This document shows positions 28,908-35,994 of a stretch of 64,000 bases of DNA, piece after piece. How positions within the stretch are numbered: position 1 is the stretch's first letter; every line of letters begins with the position of its first letter. Origin of the DNA: Pseudomonas kairouanensis (lineage in GTDB: Bacteria > Pseudomonadota > Gammaproteobacteria > Pseudomonadales > Pseudomonadaceae); the NCBI RefSeq assembly GCF_004682055.1, contig NZ_QUZU01000013.1, positions 1-64,000 on the forward strand, read 5' to 3'. A model generated the notes under the pieces. That model saw nothing but the letters and a program-made list of their open reading frames with translations. It was not told where the DNA came from and made no database searches. A program made the translations under genes and the position numbers.

Positions 28908-30266
28908 ATGAGTGATATACCCTCGATGCTGCACCCTACCCCTTCAAGGCTTGAAGCGACTATCCACACCTGCAAGGTGGGCGATGTGTTCAAGGATGTC
29001 CCGCTGACCCGTACCCACTTACAGTGCTGCCTGGTGTTGTTCTTTGTCTTTGCGATTGAAGCCTGGGAAATGATGATCATCGTCTACACGGCCCCCTTGA
29101 TTGCCGCAGAGTTTTCACTGGATGCACTGGCCGTGGGGCACCTGATCAGTGCGATGTTCATCGGTATGCTGGTGGGCGCGTTGGGCTGGGGCAAGCTGGC
29201 CGAACGCTTTGGCCGCAAGCGCGCAATTATCTGGAGCCTTGGTGCGTACGGACTGATCTCCATGGCCAGCGCATTCGCGGCTGACTACTCGACCTTATAT
29301 GCCTTGCGACTGCTGTCGGGGATCGCCGCAGTGGGCATGATGGTGGTGACGTTCGCGCACTTTCAGGAGTTGTTGCCGGTCAGCCATCGAGGGTCATTGA
29401 CGGTGTATCTCGCGGCGGGATGGCCCATTGGCATGCTCCTGGCCCTGGGCGCCACAGTGTGGTTGCTGCCCTACGGATGGCGCGCGATTATCGTGCTCAG
29501 TTCCCTTGGCGGGTTATGGGCGATCGCGGTAGCCCGTTGGGTGCCGGAGTCGCCCTATTGGTTGGCCTCGGTCAATCGGCAAGCGCAGGCCAGGGCGGCC
29601 ATTGATGTGTTGAGCCAAGGCGCGGTTCGGGTACCCAACGACCTTGCGTTGCAGGTTGATCACAGTGTTTCAGGTGCACAACGCGAGCTGTTCGGCCGTG
29701 CCTTGCTAAAAGTCAGCTTGCTGCAAATCACTGTAAACTTTACGTTCTCCTGGGGGTACTGGGGTTTGCAGACCTGGCTGCCCACGTTGTTGCAACAACG
29801 TGGTTTGAACCTGCCGCAGAGCTACGGTTTTATAGCGCTGTCGGCACTGTGCATGATCCCGGGTTATATGGTGGCGTCATACCTGACCGGGCGCCTTGGG
29901 CGTAAAAAAGTCATCGTCGGGTTTATCAGTGCATCGGTATTGGCCGGTTATGGATTCGCCAATGCACACACCCTGGAGATGCTTTACCTGAGCAACTTCG
30001 CCCTGGCGTTTTTCAGCCTTGGGGCGTGGGGCGTATGGGGCGCCTGGATTGGCGAGCTGTACCCGACACCCTTGCGCACTGTCGGCTATGGCTGGGCAAT
30101 CTTTGCCCAACGTGTGGCAAACATACTGGCGCCGTCGCTGATCGGGGCACTGATCGCGTATGGCTCCTCGTTCAACCTGACCACCACCATCATCAATGGC
30201 TTTTTGTTGGTGACGGTGGTGCTGGCGGTGTTTATTCCAGAAACGGAGGGCGAGGCGTTGCGTTAA
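28908..30266 (+). CDS. MFS transporter (metabolite:H+ symporter type)
   Basis: About 452 residues with 12 predicted helices and a central loop. The MFS loop 2-3 signature is present (GWGKLAERFGRKRAI), with a second copy in the C-half (GRLGRKKVIVG). It is similar to the aromatic acid/metabolite:H+ symporter branch. ATG 28908 is preferred because AAGGA is eight bases upstream; GTG 28902 is also in frame. Last gene of the hydantoin operon and probably its substrate importer. Confidence 0.88.
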   Translation: MSDIPSMLHPTPSRLEATIHTCKVGDVFKDVPLTRTHLQCCLVLFFVFAIEAWEMMIIVYTAPLIAAEFSLDALAVGHLISAMFIGMLVGALGWGKLAERFGRKRAIIWSLGAYGLISMASAFAADYSTLYALRLLSGIAAVGMMVVTFAHFQELLPVSHRGSLTVYLAAGWPIGMLLALGATVWLLPYGWRAIIVLSSLGGLWAIAVARWVPESPYWLASVNRQAQARAAIDVLSQGAVRVPNDLALQVDHSVSGAQRELFGRALLKVSLLQITVNFTFSWGYWGLQTWLPTLLQQRGLNLPQSYGFIALSALCMIPGYMVASYLTGRLGRKKVIVGFISASVLAGYGFANAHTLEMLYLSNFALAFFSLGAWGVWGAWIGELYPTPLRTVGYGWAIFAQRVANILAPSLIGALIAYGSSFNLTTTIINGFLLVTVVLAVFIPETEGEALR

Positions 30267-30372
30267 GGCTGGCAGATTTGATTGCCAAGTCCGACCACTA
30301 CCTGCGTGTGCTACTGGCAGTCAACGCCAGGTAAAACCGGCTGAATGGGGCTGGGCGCATTCCCTTGTGCTT

Positions 30373-30404
30373 GGCAGGGCTCACGACTTGTCGCGAGCCC
30401 TGCC
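30373..30404. terminator. Strong hairpin after the hydantoin operon
   Basis: GGCAGGGCTC pairs perfectly with GAGCCCTGCC around a 12-base loop that can itself form CGA/TCG. It lies just upstream of the next gene's ribosome site. It could end the operon or shape the leader of the protease-avidin mRNA. There is no T-run. Confidence 0.5.
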
Positions 30405-30426
30405 CCCCTACGAAAATGGAGTTTTC

Positions 30427-32355
30427 ATGGACAGTAAACCTGTACCGGTTACGTTGACGTTCACCATGCAGCGCGGCCCATTCCAGAACAATGGTGCGTC
30501 GCCCTGGTATTGCATAATACCGCTTGGAACCCCTGCCCAACCGCTGAAGTTCTCACTCGATTCAGGTACGAACATCAGTTGGGTAACCTCGACACTTTGC
30601 CCCGCAGACCAGTGCACGCACTACGCTGCCGGGCGGTTTGATGTCCAGGCCTCCAGCAGCTTTGCCTTCACTGACTGCCTGCGACGACCCTACAGCTTCG
30701 GGCCATGGGGTACCCTGCAGGTGGAGTCCGCCTCCGACGTCCTCACAATACCCTCGGGTGCTCGCCTCGATACCCGGCTTTTCCTGGCGGCAGCGTATAC
30801 CGGCGAGCAATTCAAGCAGTTGGACTGGGACGGTGGATTGGGCCTGCCCTGCAGCAGTGCCTATGTGGAGGGGCGCAGTTCCTTCGTGCTCCAGACGTTA
30901 ATGTGTGAAGGCCAACTCGACCCGACCTATCCGTTTGTAGCGTTTGATTGGGATGCCCAACAATGCAGCGGCACCTGCCAGATGGGGATCGTCGATCCAT
31001 CAAAGACCCAGGCGCCTGGCTTGTTCTTGCCGTGGAACGTCTACAACGCTTTGCCCGGTGTGGAGTACATCTGGTCGACTGAGTTGAAGTCCTTTTCCGT
31101 CGGCGGCGAAACGCTGGCAACCCAGATCAAATTCGCCGTCGATTCGGGCTCATCTCGCTTCAAGGGTGACGATGAGCTGATGCGTCAAACTCTGGCCCGT
31201 ATTGGCCGGGGCGGCCGACCCGAAATTGTGCTGCAGTTTGCGGAGGGTGAAATCACTCTGGGAGCAGACCACTACAGCGCCCTGATTGAGGAAGGCCCGC
31301 AAAAAGGCCAGGTGCTGCCTCAATTCGAACCGCTGGGCTTAAAGGACTTGATACTGGTGGGATCCGTAATCATGGAGCACTGCTACACGGTGTATGAATA
31401 CCAAGTGGTTCGGTGCAGTCACGAGGTTTACTCGTTGGCGCCCGTGGGCATCTGGCTATTCAATCGCCCTGAAGGACCGCAGATCATTACTCGATCGTCG
31501 TCAAGGCCCTTCGTACCTGGAGCAAGAGCGCTACTGGATGGAAAAACCAGCCTGCCAGCCCCGCAGGCTGAAAACGCCTGCATTGCAGGAACATGGACGA
31601 ATGACTACGGCTCAATCATGACGCTGGAGGTTTGCGGACAGCACATCAGCGGTCGCTATCAATCCTCAACCGGGTCAACCGGCCACTACTCAGTCACAGG
31701 ATGCCTGAGTGGCGCAGCGGCTTCCCGCGCCAGGAATCAGCCGCTGGCGTTGGCCATCCAATGGCACGACCTTGGCGACAGTGCCCCAGACCCCAGTTGG
31801 AACTGGGTCTCCGGCATGAGCGGACAACTGCGCGTGACGGACCAGGGGGATGTGCTGACGCTGTCCCATCTGCTGGTTGCCTCCAGTGATTTCCCACAAC
31901 TTGCACAGCGCGGTACCTATATCGACAAGTTGGTGTATCGACGGGTTGAAAAACAATCGCTGCTGGCGTCCGGTGCCGATAGTCGCCCTGTGCCGATCGA
32001 AAACACACTGACAGGCAAGTGGATCGCCAGTGATGGGTGCTCATTGGTGTTGGCTGTATGGAGCGATAGCGCTCGGCGAGTCGGTGCTGTTCGAGGTACG
32101 TTCACCTGCGCGGGTACGAGTTGCGAGTTAACGGGGTTCACAGATATCAACACGGTCGGTAGCAGACTGAAGCTGCAGTCGGTGAGCCTCACCTTTTCCA
32201 CTACTGAACCTGCGAGTGCTAGTGCAGTGTGTGGCGTATTGGATCTCACGGATGACAACCTGAACCTGATGGTATTGGCAAGCGCTGCCGTTGCTCCCGC
32301 AAATGGCTACTTGGCGACGCAGATCTCATCCATGCGATTCAGCCGGGCTGATTGA
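30427..32355 (+). CDS. Pepsin-like aspartic protease fused to two avidin-like domains
   Basis: 642 residues from ATG 30427 with GGAG five bases upstream. Residues ~10-350 read as an A1 (pepsin) fold: IPLGTPAQPLKFSLDSGTN with catalytic D45, Y89 at the place of the flap tyrosine, FAVDSGSS with second catalytic D239, then ILVGSVIMEHCYTVYEYQ matching the C-terminal pepsin strand. Residues ~385-507 are avidin-like (GTWTNDYGSIMTL, GRYQSSTG, AIQWHD). Residues ~527-640 are a second, more diverged copy (LTGKWIASDGCS, RGTF). No signal peptide or pro-segment is seen. Many cysteines suggest disulfides. The architecture is very unusual; each domain call is firm by motif, but function is unknown. Confidence 0.85.
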   Translation: MDSKPVPVTLTFTMQRGPFQNNGASPWYCIIPLGTPAQPLKFSLDSGTNISWVTSTLCPADQCTHYAAGRFDVQASSSFAFTDCLRRPYSFGPWGTLQVESASDVLTIPSGARLDTRLFLAAAYTGEQFKQLDWDGGLGLPCSSAYVEGRSSFVLQTLMCEGQLDPTYPFVAFDWDAQQCSGTCQMGIVDPSKTQAPGLFLPWNVYNALPGVEYIWSTELKSFSVGGETLATQIKFAVDSGSSRFKGDDELMRQTLARIGRGGRPEIVLQFAEGEITLGADHYSALIEEGPQKGQVLPQFEPLGLKDLILVGSVIMEHCYTVYEYQVVRCSHEVYSLAPVGIWLFNRPEGPQIITRSSSRPFVPGARALLDGKTSLPAPQAENACIAGTWTNDYGSIMTLEVCGQHISGRYQSSTGSTGHYSVTGCLSGAAASRARNQPLALAIQWHDLGDSAPDPSWNWVSGMSGQLRVTDQGDVLTLSHLLVASSDFPQLAQRGTYIDKLVYRRVEKQSLLASGADSRPVPIENTLTGKWIASDGCSLVLAVWSDSARRVGAVRGTFTCAGTSCELTGFTDINTVGSRLKLQSVSLTFSTTEPASASAVCGVLDLTDDNLNLMVLASAAVAPANGYLATQISSMRFSRAD

Positions 32356-32412
32356 GCGTTAGTGGGCTACAGGGGGATGATACAGGTGATACAGAGGGTG
32401 CCTGGGCCAACG

Positions 32413-32440
32413 CTATAGGGGGCAAGCCCCCTCCCACAGA
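32413..32440 (-). repeat. REP element (single)
   Basis: GGGGGCAAGCCCCCTCCCAC is a standard REP core between the convergent protease-avidin and AraC genes. Confidence 0.7.
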
Positions 32441-32471
32441 TTGATCTTCGACGGTGCGACAAACACTGTGC

Positions 32472-33479
32472 CTACTTGACCAACCGCTTCTCCTTGGAGG
32501 GACGATAACCAAAATAGGCGCTGTAGCACTTGCTGAAATGACTTGGCGATACAAACCCGCACGCCACCAGCACTTCCACTTGTGACAGTTCGGTGTGCTG
32601 CAACAAGCGCCGCGCCTCGGTAACGCGCAACTCCATGTAGTAGCGCTGTGGCGTGGTGCCCAGTTGTTCCTTGAACAGGCGTTCCAACTGACGACGGGAA
32701 CGACCGGCGTAGACGGCGAGTTGGTCCAGTTCCAGGGGCTCTTCGAGGTTGGCGTCCATCAGCTTGACCACTTCGCGCAGGGGCGCGCTGACGCTGACGT
32801 TTTCAGTCGGTTTGATGCGCCGGTAGCGCGACTCTTCAAAGGCCAGGATGTCCTCGATGCCTTCGACCAGGGCTTTGCCATGCAGGCCCTTGATCCAGTC
32901 CAGGGCCATGTGGAAGGCACCGGAGGGGCTGGAGGCGGTCAGGCGGTCGCGGTCGATTACGTAGGGTTCGCTGGTGACCTGGGCGCCCTTGGACACTTCT
33001 GCCAGCGCCGGGCGATGTTCGGGGTGGATGGCGCAGCGGTAATCCTGCAATAGCCCGGCGCGGCCCAGGAACCACGAACCATTCCATAGCCCGGCCAGAC
33101 TGATGCCCTGCTCGGCAGCGCTACGCAGCAGTTGGATAAAATCTTCACCCGCCTTGAGCTCGGTACGAAAGCCACCACAGATCACCAAGAGGTCCAGGTC
33201 GTGCAGCGCAGCCGCGTCGAGGCGCGCGTCGGGACGGATGACCAGGCCGAGGTCGCTGATGACTTCATCTGCGCCGCAGCCAAAGGTGCGCGAGGCAAAC
33301 AGGTCGGGTCGCAGTAGATTGGCGGTGACCAGGGTGTCGAGGGTCTGGGTGAATGCGGGCAGCGAGAAGTGTTCCAGCAGCAGGAAGCCGACGCGGGTGA
33401 CCGACGCCGGTTGCTGGGTTTCGTTGAGGTAGCGCAGGTTCTTGCCCTTCATGCCACCGCTGAATTGACGTCTTTCCAT
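32472..33479 (-). CDS. GlxA-type AraC-family regulator (DJ-1/PfpI + HTH)
   Basis: 335 residues. The N-terminal half (~28-200) is a class I glutamine amidotransferase-like domain (VGFLLLEHFSLPAFTQTLD, LLVICGGFRT, GLWNGSWFLGRAGLL). The nucleophile elbow has Asn instead of Cys, so it is a ligand sensor and not an enzyme. The C-terminal ~100 residues are the AraC HTH pair (LDQLAVYAGRSRRQLERLF...GFVSPSHFSKCYSAYFG). Similar regulators in Pseudomonas control carnitine, glycine betaine, sarcosine or arginine use. No target operon lies adjacent, so its ligand is unknown. Start 33479 has a weak RBS; ATG 33452 is possible. Confidence 0.85.
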   Translation of the reverse strand: MERRQFSGGMKGKNLRYLNETQQPASVTRVGFLLLEHFSLPAFTQTLDTLVTANLLRPDLFASRTFGCGADEVISDLGLVIRPDARLDAAALHDLDLLVICGGFRTELKAGEDFIQLLRSAAEQGISLAGLWNGSWFLGRAGLLQDYRCAIHPEHRPALAEVSKGAQVTSEPYVIDRDRLTASSPSGAFHMALDWIKGLHGKALVEGIEDILAFEESRYRRIKPTENVSVSAPLREVVKLMDANLEEPLELDQLAVYAGRSRRQLERLFKEQLGTTPQRYYMELRVTEARRLLQHTELSQVEVLVACGFVSPSHFSKCYSAYFGYRPSKEKRLVK

Positions 33480-33522
33480 CGAGGGTCAGCCCACTTTTAT
33501 TGTTGATGCAGTGGGCGCCATC

Positions 33523-34191
33523 TTAGAGGATCGGCGCCCCAAAACGGCGAAATCGTGGCATCCAGTGATCCAGGATCTGCGCCGACGCGAGAATATGGTG
33601 CGCGTGCCCGATCAGCAACTGGCGCGGCACAAAGCCGATGTAGCGCGAGTCGGCACTGTTGTCGCGGTTGTCCCCCAGCATGAAGTAGTGGTCGGCGGGC
33701 ACCACCAGTGGGCCGAAGTCTCGGCGCGCACGCACCTTGGGCATGAACTGCACTGTGCGCTGGCTCGCGGCCGTTTGCTCGGTGAGCTTGATGCCCTGGA
33801 TGAATTGGCCCGGAGCGACACGCTCGCTGATGGCCTGTGCATCTAGGTAAGTGGCGGGCACGCCGTTGACCCACAGCACTTCGTCTTTCATTTGCAGCGT
33901 ATCGCCAGGGATGCCGACGATGCGCTTGATCAAGCGCACGCCGTCTTTGGGCGAGGTGAACGTCACCACGTCGCCACGTTGCGGGTCGTCCAGCTTGACC
34001 ACTGAGATGTCGGTGAGGGGCAGCTTGAGGTCGTAGGCCACACGGTTGACCAGCACCACATCGCCTTCGAGCAGGGTCGGGCGCATGGAGCCGGACGGGA
34101 TCGGGTTCCAGTCCGCCAGGGAGGTACGGAACATGCCGAAGCACAGCCAGAAAAGGATGGCGTAACGGTATTTGCTCAACCAACGTTGCAT
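33523..34191 (-). CDS. Signal peptidase I, short form
   Basis: Membrane serine protease that removes secretory signal peptides. 222 residues from ATG 34191, with GAGGA five bases upstream (GTG 34203 also in frame). A single N-terminal hydrophobic helix is followed by catalytic S35 (PSGSMRPTL) and K89 (RLIKRIVGIPGD), then GDNRDNSADSRYIG. It is shorter than the main ~284-residue LepB next to lepA and rnc, and this locus is different, so it is a second, accessory signal peptidase. Forty-three bases separate it from the downstream AraC gene. Confidence 0.9.
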   Translation of the reverse strand: MQRWLSKYRYAILFWLCFGMFRTSLADWNPIPSGSMRPTLLEGDVVLVNRVAYDLKLPLTDISVVKLDDPQRGDVVTFTSPKDGVRLIKRIVGIPGDTLQMKDEVLWVNGVPATYLDAQAISERVAPGQFIQGIKLTEQTAASQRTVQFMPKVRARRDFGPLVVPADHYFMLGDNRDNSADSRYIGFVPRQLLIGHAHHILASAQILDHWMPRFRRFGAPIL

Positions 34192-34439
34192 ATGTCCTCG
34201 CACTACGGAAGCGGCCCGGTAGGCAGATTACAGGTTGTTGGGCCTTACACAACGACTTAAACACCTGAAAACTTGGCTGATCTTTAGAAACCCGCCTCCT
34301 TGTACACCCCCAGCCCTGACAGTTGCGGGTACATCTGATACGGTTTTTTGATTGCTATCTGCGTCTGTATTGAATTGTGCCTTGGACGGACAATAGGGCC
34401 ATTCGCGACGCTCTTGTCGCCCTTCCCTTCGGAGGCCTT

Positions 34440-34523
34440 ATGACCAAGATGGCACTTTTCCTGTTCGGTTTTTTGGTATTGACCATCGGCATCGGTTTGC
34501 TGGCGACCATTTCGCCGGTCTGA
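34440..34523 (+). CDS. 27-residue membrane peptide
   Basis: ATG 34440 with GGAGG seven bases upstream encodes a 27-residue peptide: MTKM, then an uninterrupted hydrophobic stretch (ALFLFGFLVLTIGIGLLATI), then SPV and TGA. It is a single transmembrane helix with a short positive N-terminus. Strong ribosome site and clean hydrophobic pattern support a real gene. No known family was recognised. Confidence 0.6.
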   Translation: MTKMALFLFGFLVLTIGIGLLATISPV

Positions 34524-34627
34524 TACTCAACCGGCAAATTTGTGGCGTTAGGGTTTCTGCGTTTTTTTCACAAACCTTTCACAGACGATGGCCTAGGGTA
34601 GACCCAGCTCCTAATGAACATCCTTTT

Positions 34628-34657
34628 AGCCCGCACGCCCCATGCGGGCTTTTCTTT
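34628..34657 (+). terminator. Rho-independent terminator
   Basis: AGCCCGCA and TGCGGGCT form an 8-base stem with a 7-base loop followed by TTTCTTT. It probably ends the transcript of the small membrane peptide, about 100 bases after its stop. Confidence 0.7.
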
Positions 34658-34677
34658 GCCCGCGATTTATCCCAGGC

Positions 34678-34710
34678 AAAAAAAAGGCAAGCCACTTGCC
34701 GTGGCTTGCC
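34678..34710 (-). terminator. Rho-independent terminator (minus strand)
   Basis: GGCAAGCCAC-TTGCC-GTGGCTTGCC is a perfect 10-base stem with a run of eight A on the plus strand (U-run for minus transcripts). It follows directly after the stop of the glycine-rich lipoprotein gene. Confidence 0.85.
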
Positions 34711-34721
34711 TGCCTTGCCTA

Positions 34722-34889
34722 TCAGTAGCGCGGGCCGCCACCACCACCGCCGCCACCACCTTGGCCGTGACCGCCACCACCGTGGCCACCACCTCCACCA
34801 CCACCGGGTGGCATGAACATCCAGCAGCCCGACAAGGTCGACAACAGCGCGACAACAACGGCCGCCTTGGTTAGGTAATTCAACTTCAT
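34722..34889 (-). CDS. Glycine-rich small lipoprotein
   Basis: 55 residues read on the minus strand. The start MKLNYLTKAAVVVALLSTLSGC is a lipoprotein signal with lipobox LSGC (C22), followed by WMFMPP and then a ~24-residue tail almost entirely Gly with two His and one Gln, ending PRY. A perfect terminator follows the stop codon within 12 bases, which supports expression. It would be a tiny lipid-anchored, possibly metal-binding or adhesive, tail. The family is unknown. Confidence 0.75.
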   Translation of the reverse strand: MKLNYLTKAAVVVALLSTLSGCWMFMPPGGGGGGGHGGGGHGQGGGGGGGGGPRY

Positions 34890-35009
34890 GACAACGCTCT
34901 CTACTTGACGAGATTAACTTCTCGCTAGGTATGACAGCGCAAACACGGGGGCGTCACGGCTTTCGTGTAACGCGTTGGTAGGGTTTGTATGAATAGCGTT
35001 ACAACGGAG

Positions 35010-35585
35010 TCAATCCTTCAGCCAAGGATGATCCTCCTCAAGTTGTTTAAACAACGGTCCCTGGGTTTTGCGTAGCTCGCGATAAAAGTCCAAACAACGC
35101 GAAGGTTGCTTATGCGCCAAGCTCGATGCGATGCCGTCCAACGTTGTTAAACCCGGGCCGAAATGAATTGCCTTCTGAGACTCAGTACCAAACGCCCGAT
35201 AATCGATGCCCGGCTGTGCAGTACATGCCACACGCGCATCTTCAATCAATTTTTTCTCAACCTCAGTGTACGCAGTAAGGTCCACGCGGCTGATCATCAG
35301 CACATTAAAATCAGCCTGAGCGTTCGCCTCATCCTGATTGAAAGCGTGACTGGAGGTCAGAACGTCAAATAGAGAGGCGACCGTAAGAACCGACGAAAAT
35401 AGCGTCGCCCACGCGCTTGGGTTAGACCCTATCCCTTCCCACGTTAAAACTGCGTAAGAAATTGAAAGGCCGGCGGCTATAAAAGCAAGCGCGCTCCAAT
35501 ATCGCTCAGCGAAAGCGGCAGCTATTGCAAGGGCCACCGCTATAACAAACATCACAATGGCAACTACAACTCGGAGAGTCCACAT
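35010..35585 (-). CDS. Hypothetical membrane protein
   Basis: 191 residues. About three N-terminal hydrophobic helices (~4-27, 30-48 and ~55-75) are followed by a soluble C-terminal ~110 residues with no recognised motif (TAYTEVEKKLIEDARVAC, HFGPGLTTLDGIASSLA, and three Cys). Base composition is AT-richer than neighbours, and it sits beside tRNA-Cys, so it is probably strain-specific acquired DNA. Function unknown. Confidence 0.65.
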   Translation of the reverse strand: MWTLRVVVAIVMFVIAVALAIAAAFAERYWSALAFIAAGLSISYAVLTWEGIGSNPSAWATLFSSVLTVASLFDVLTSSHAFNQDEANAQADFNVLMISRVDLTAYTEVEKKLIEDARVACTAQPGIDYRAFGTESQKAIHFGPGLTTLDGIASSLAHKQPSRCLDFYRELRKTQGPLFKQLEEDHPWLKD

Positions 35586-35671
35586 ACATATTCTCTGGAT
35601 AAATTATTATCACTGAACCGTAAAAGTCTGCACGAACGATTGCGCAAACCTGTCTTTTCAACAGGCAATAA

Positions 35672-35703
35672 AAAACCCCGTAGACGTTAATCTACGGGGT
35701 TTT
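35672..35703 (-). terminator. Terminator of tRNA-Cys
   Basis: AAAACCCCGTAGA and TCTACGGGGTTTT form a perfect 13-base inverted repeat with a 6-base loop. Flanking A/T-runs make it usable on both strands. It lies seven bases past the 3' end of the tRNA. Confidence 0.88.
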
Positions 35704-35709
35704 CAAGAG

Positions 35710-35783
35710 TGGAGGCCGAGGTCGGAATCGAACCGGCGTAGGCGGATTTGCAATCCGCTGCATAACCATTTTGCTACTCGGCC
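35710..35783 (-). tRNA. tRNA-Cys (GCA)
   Basis: 74 bases on the minus strand with encoded CCA. The acceptor GGCCGAG pairs with CTCGGCC, the anticodon arm is GCGGA-TTGCAAA-TCCGC giving anticodon GCA, and the T-loop is GGTTCGATTCC. All arms pair. Confidence 0.95.
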
Positions 35784-35937
35784 TCAAACGATCAATGTCC
35801 AAACTGCTGACACTTACCGCATAAAAACTTGAGTGGGCTATAAACCCTGCCTCTACTCTAACTCATTGAATACATTGAAGTTTTTAATGCTTCGTTGCGT
35901 TCGATGGGCGCCATTATGTACGTATTTGCCAATGCGT

Positions 35938-35985
35938 GCAACCCCTTGATTTCAAAAATATTTCGTATTGGCATCAAGGGGTTGC
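35938..35985. terminator. Long inverted repeat downstream of pvdQ
   Basis: GCAACCCCTTGAT and ATCAAGGGGTTGC are perfect 13-base arms around a 22-base AT-rich loop. A second overlapping pairing (TGCCAAT/ATTGGCA) is possible. It lies ten bases after the pvdQ stop and probably terminates that transcript. The rest of the 211-base gap to tRNA-Cys is AT-rich with no gene seen. Confidence 0.6.
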
Positions 35986-35994
35986 GTGGTTGCC

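Noticed and set aside
34614..34874. 86-codon Thr/Ala-rich frame on the plus strand
   Set aside because: It overlaps a terminator hairpin and is the mirror of the polyglycine lipoprotein gene on the minus strand.
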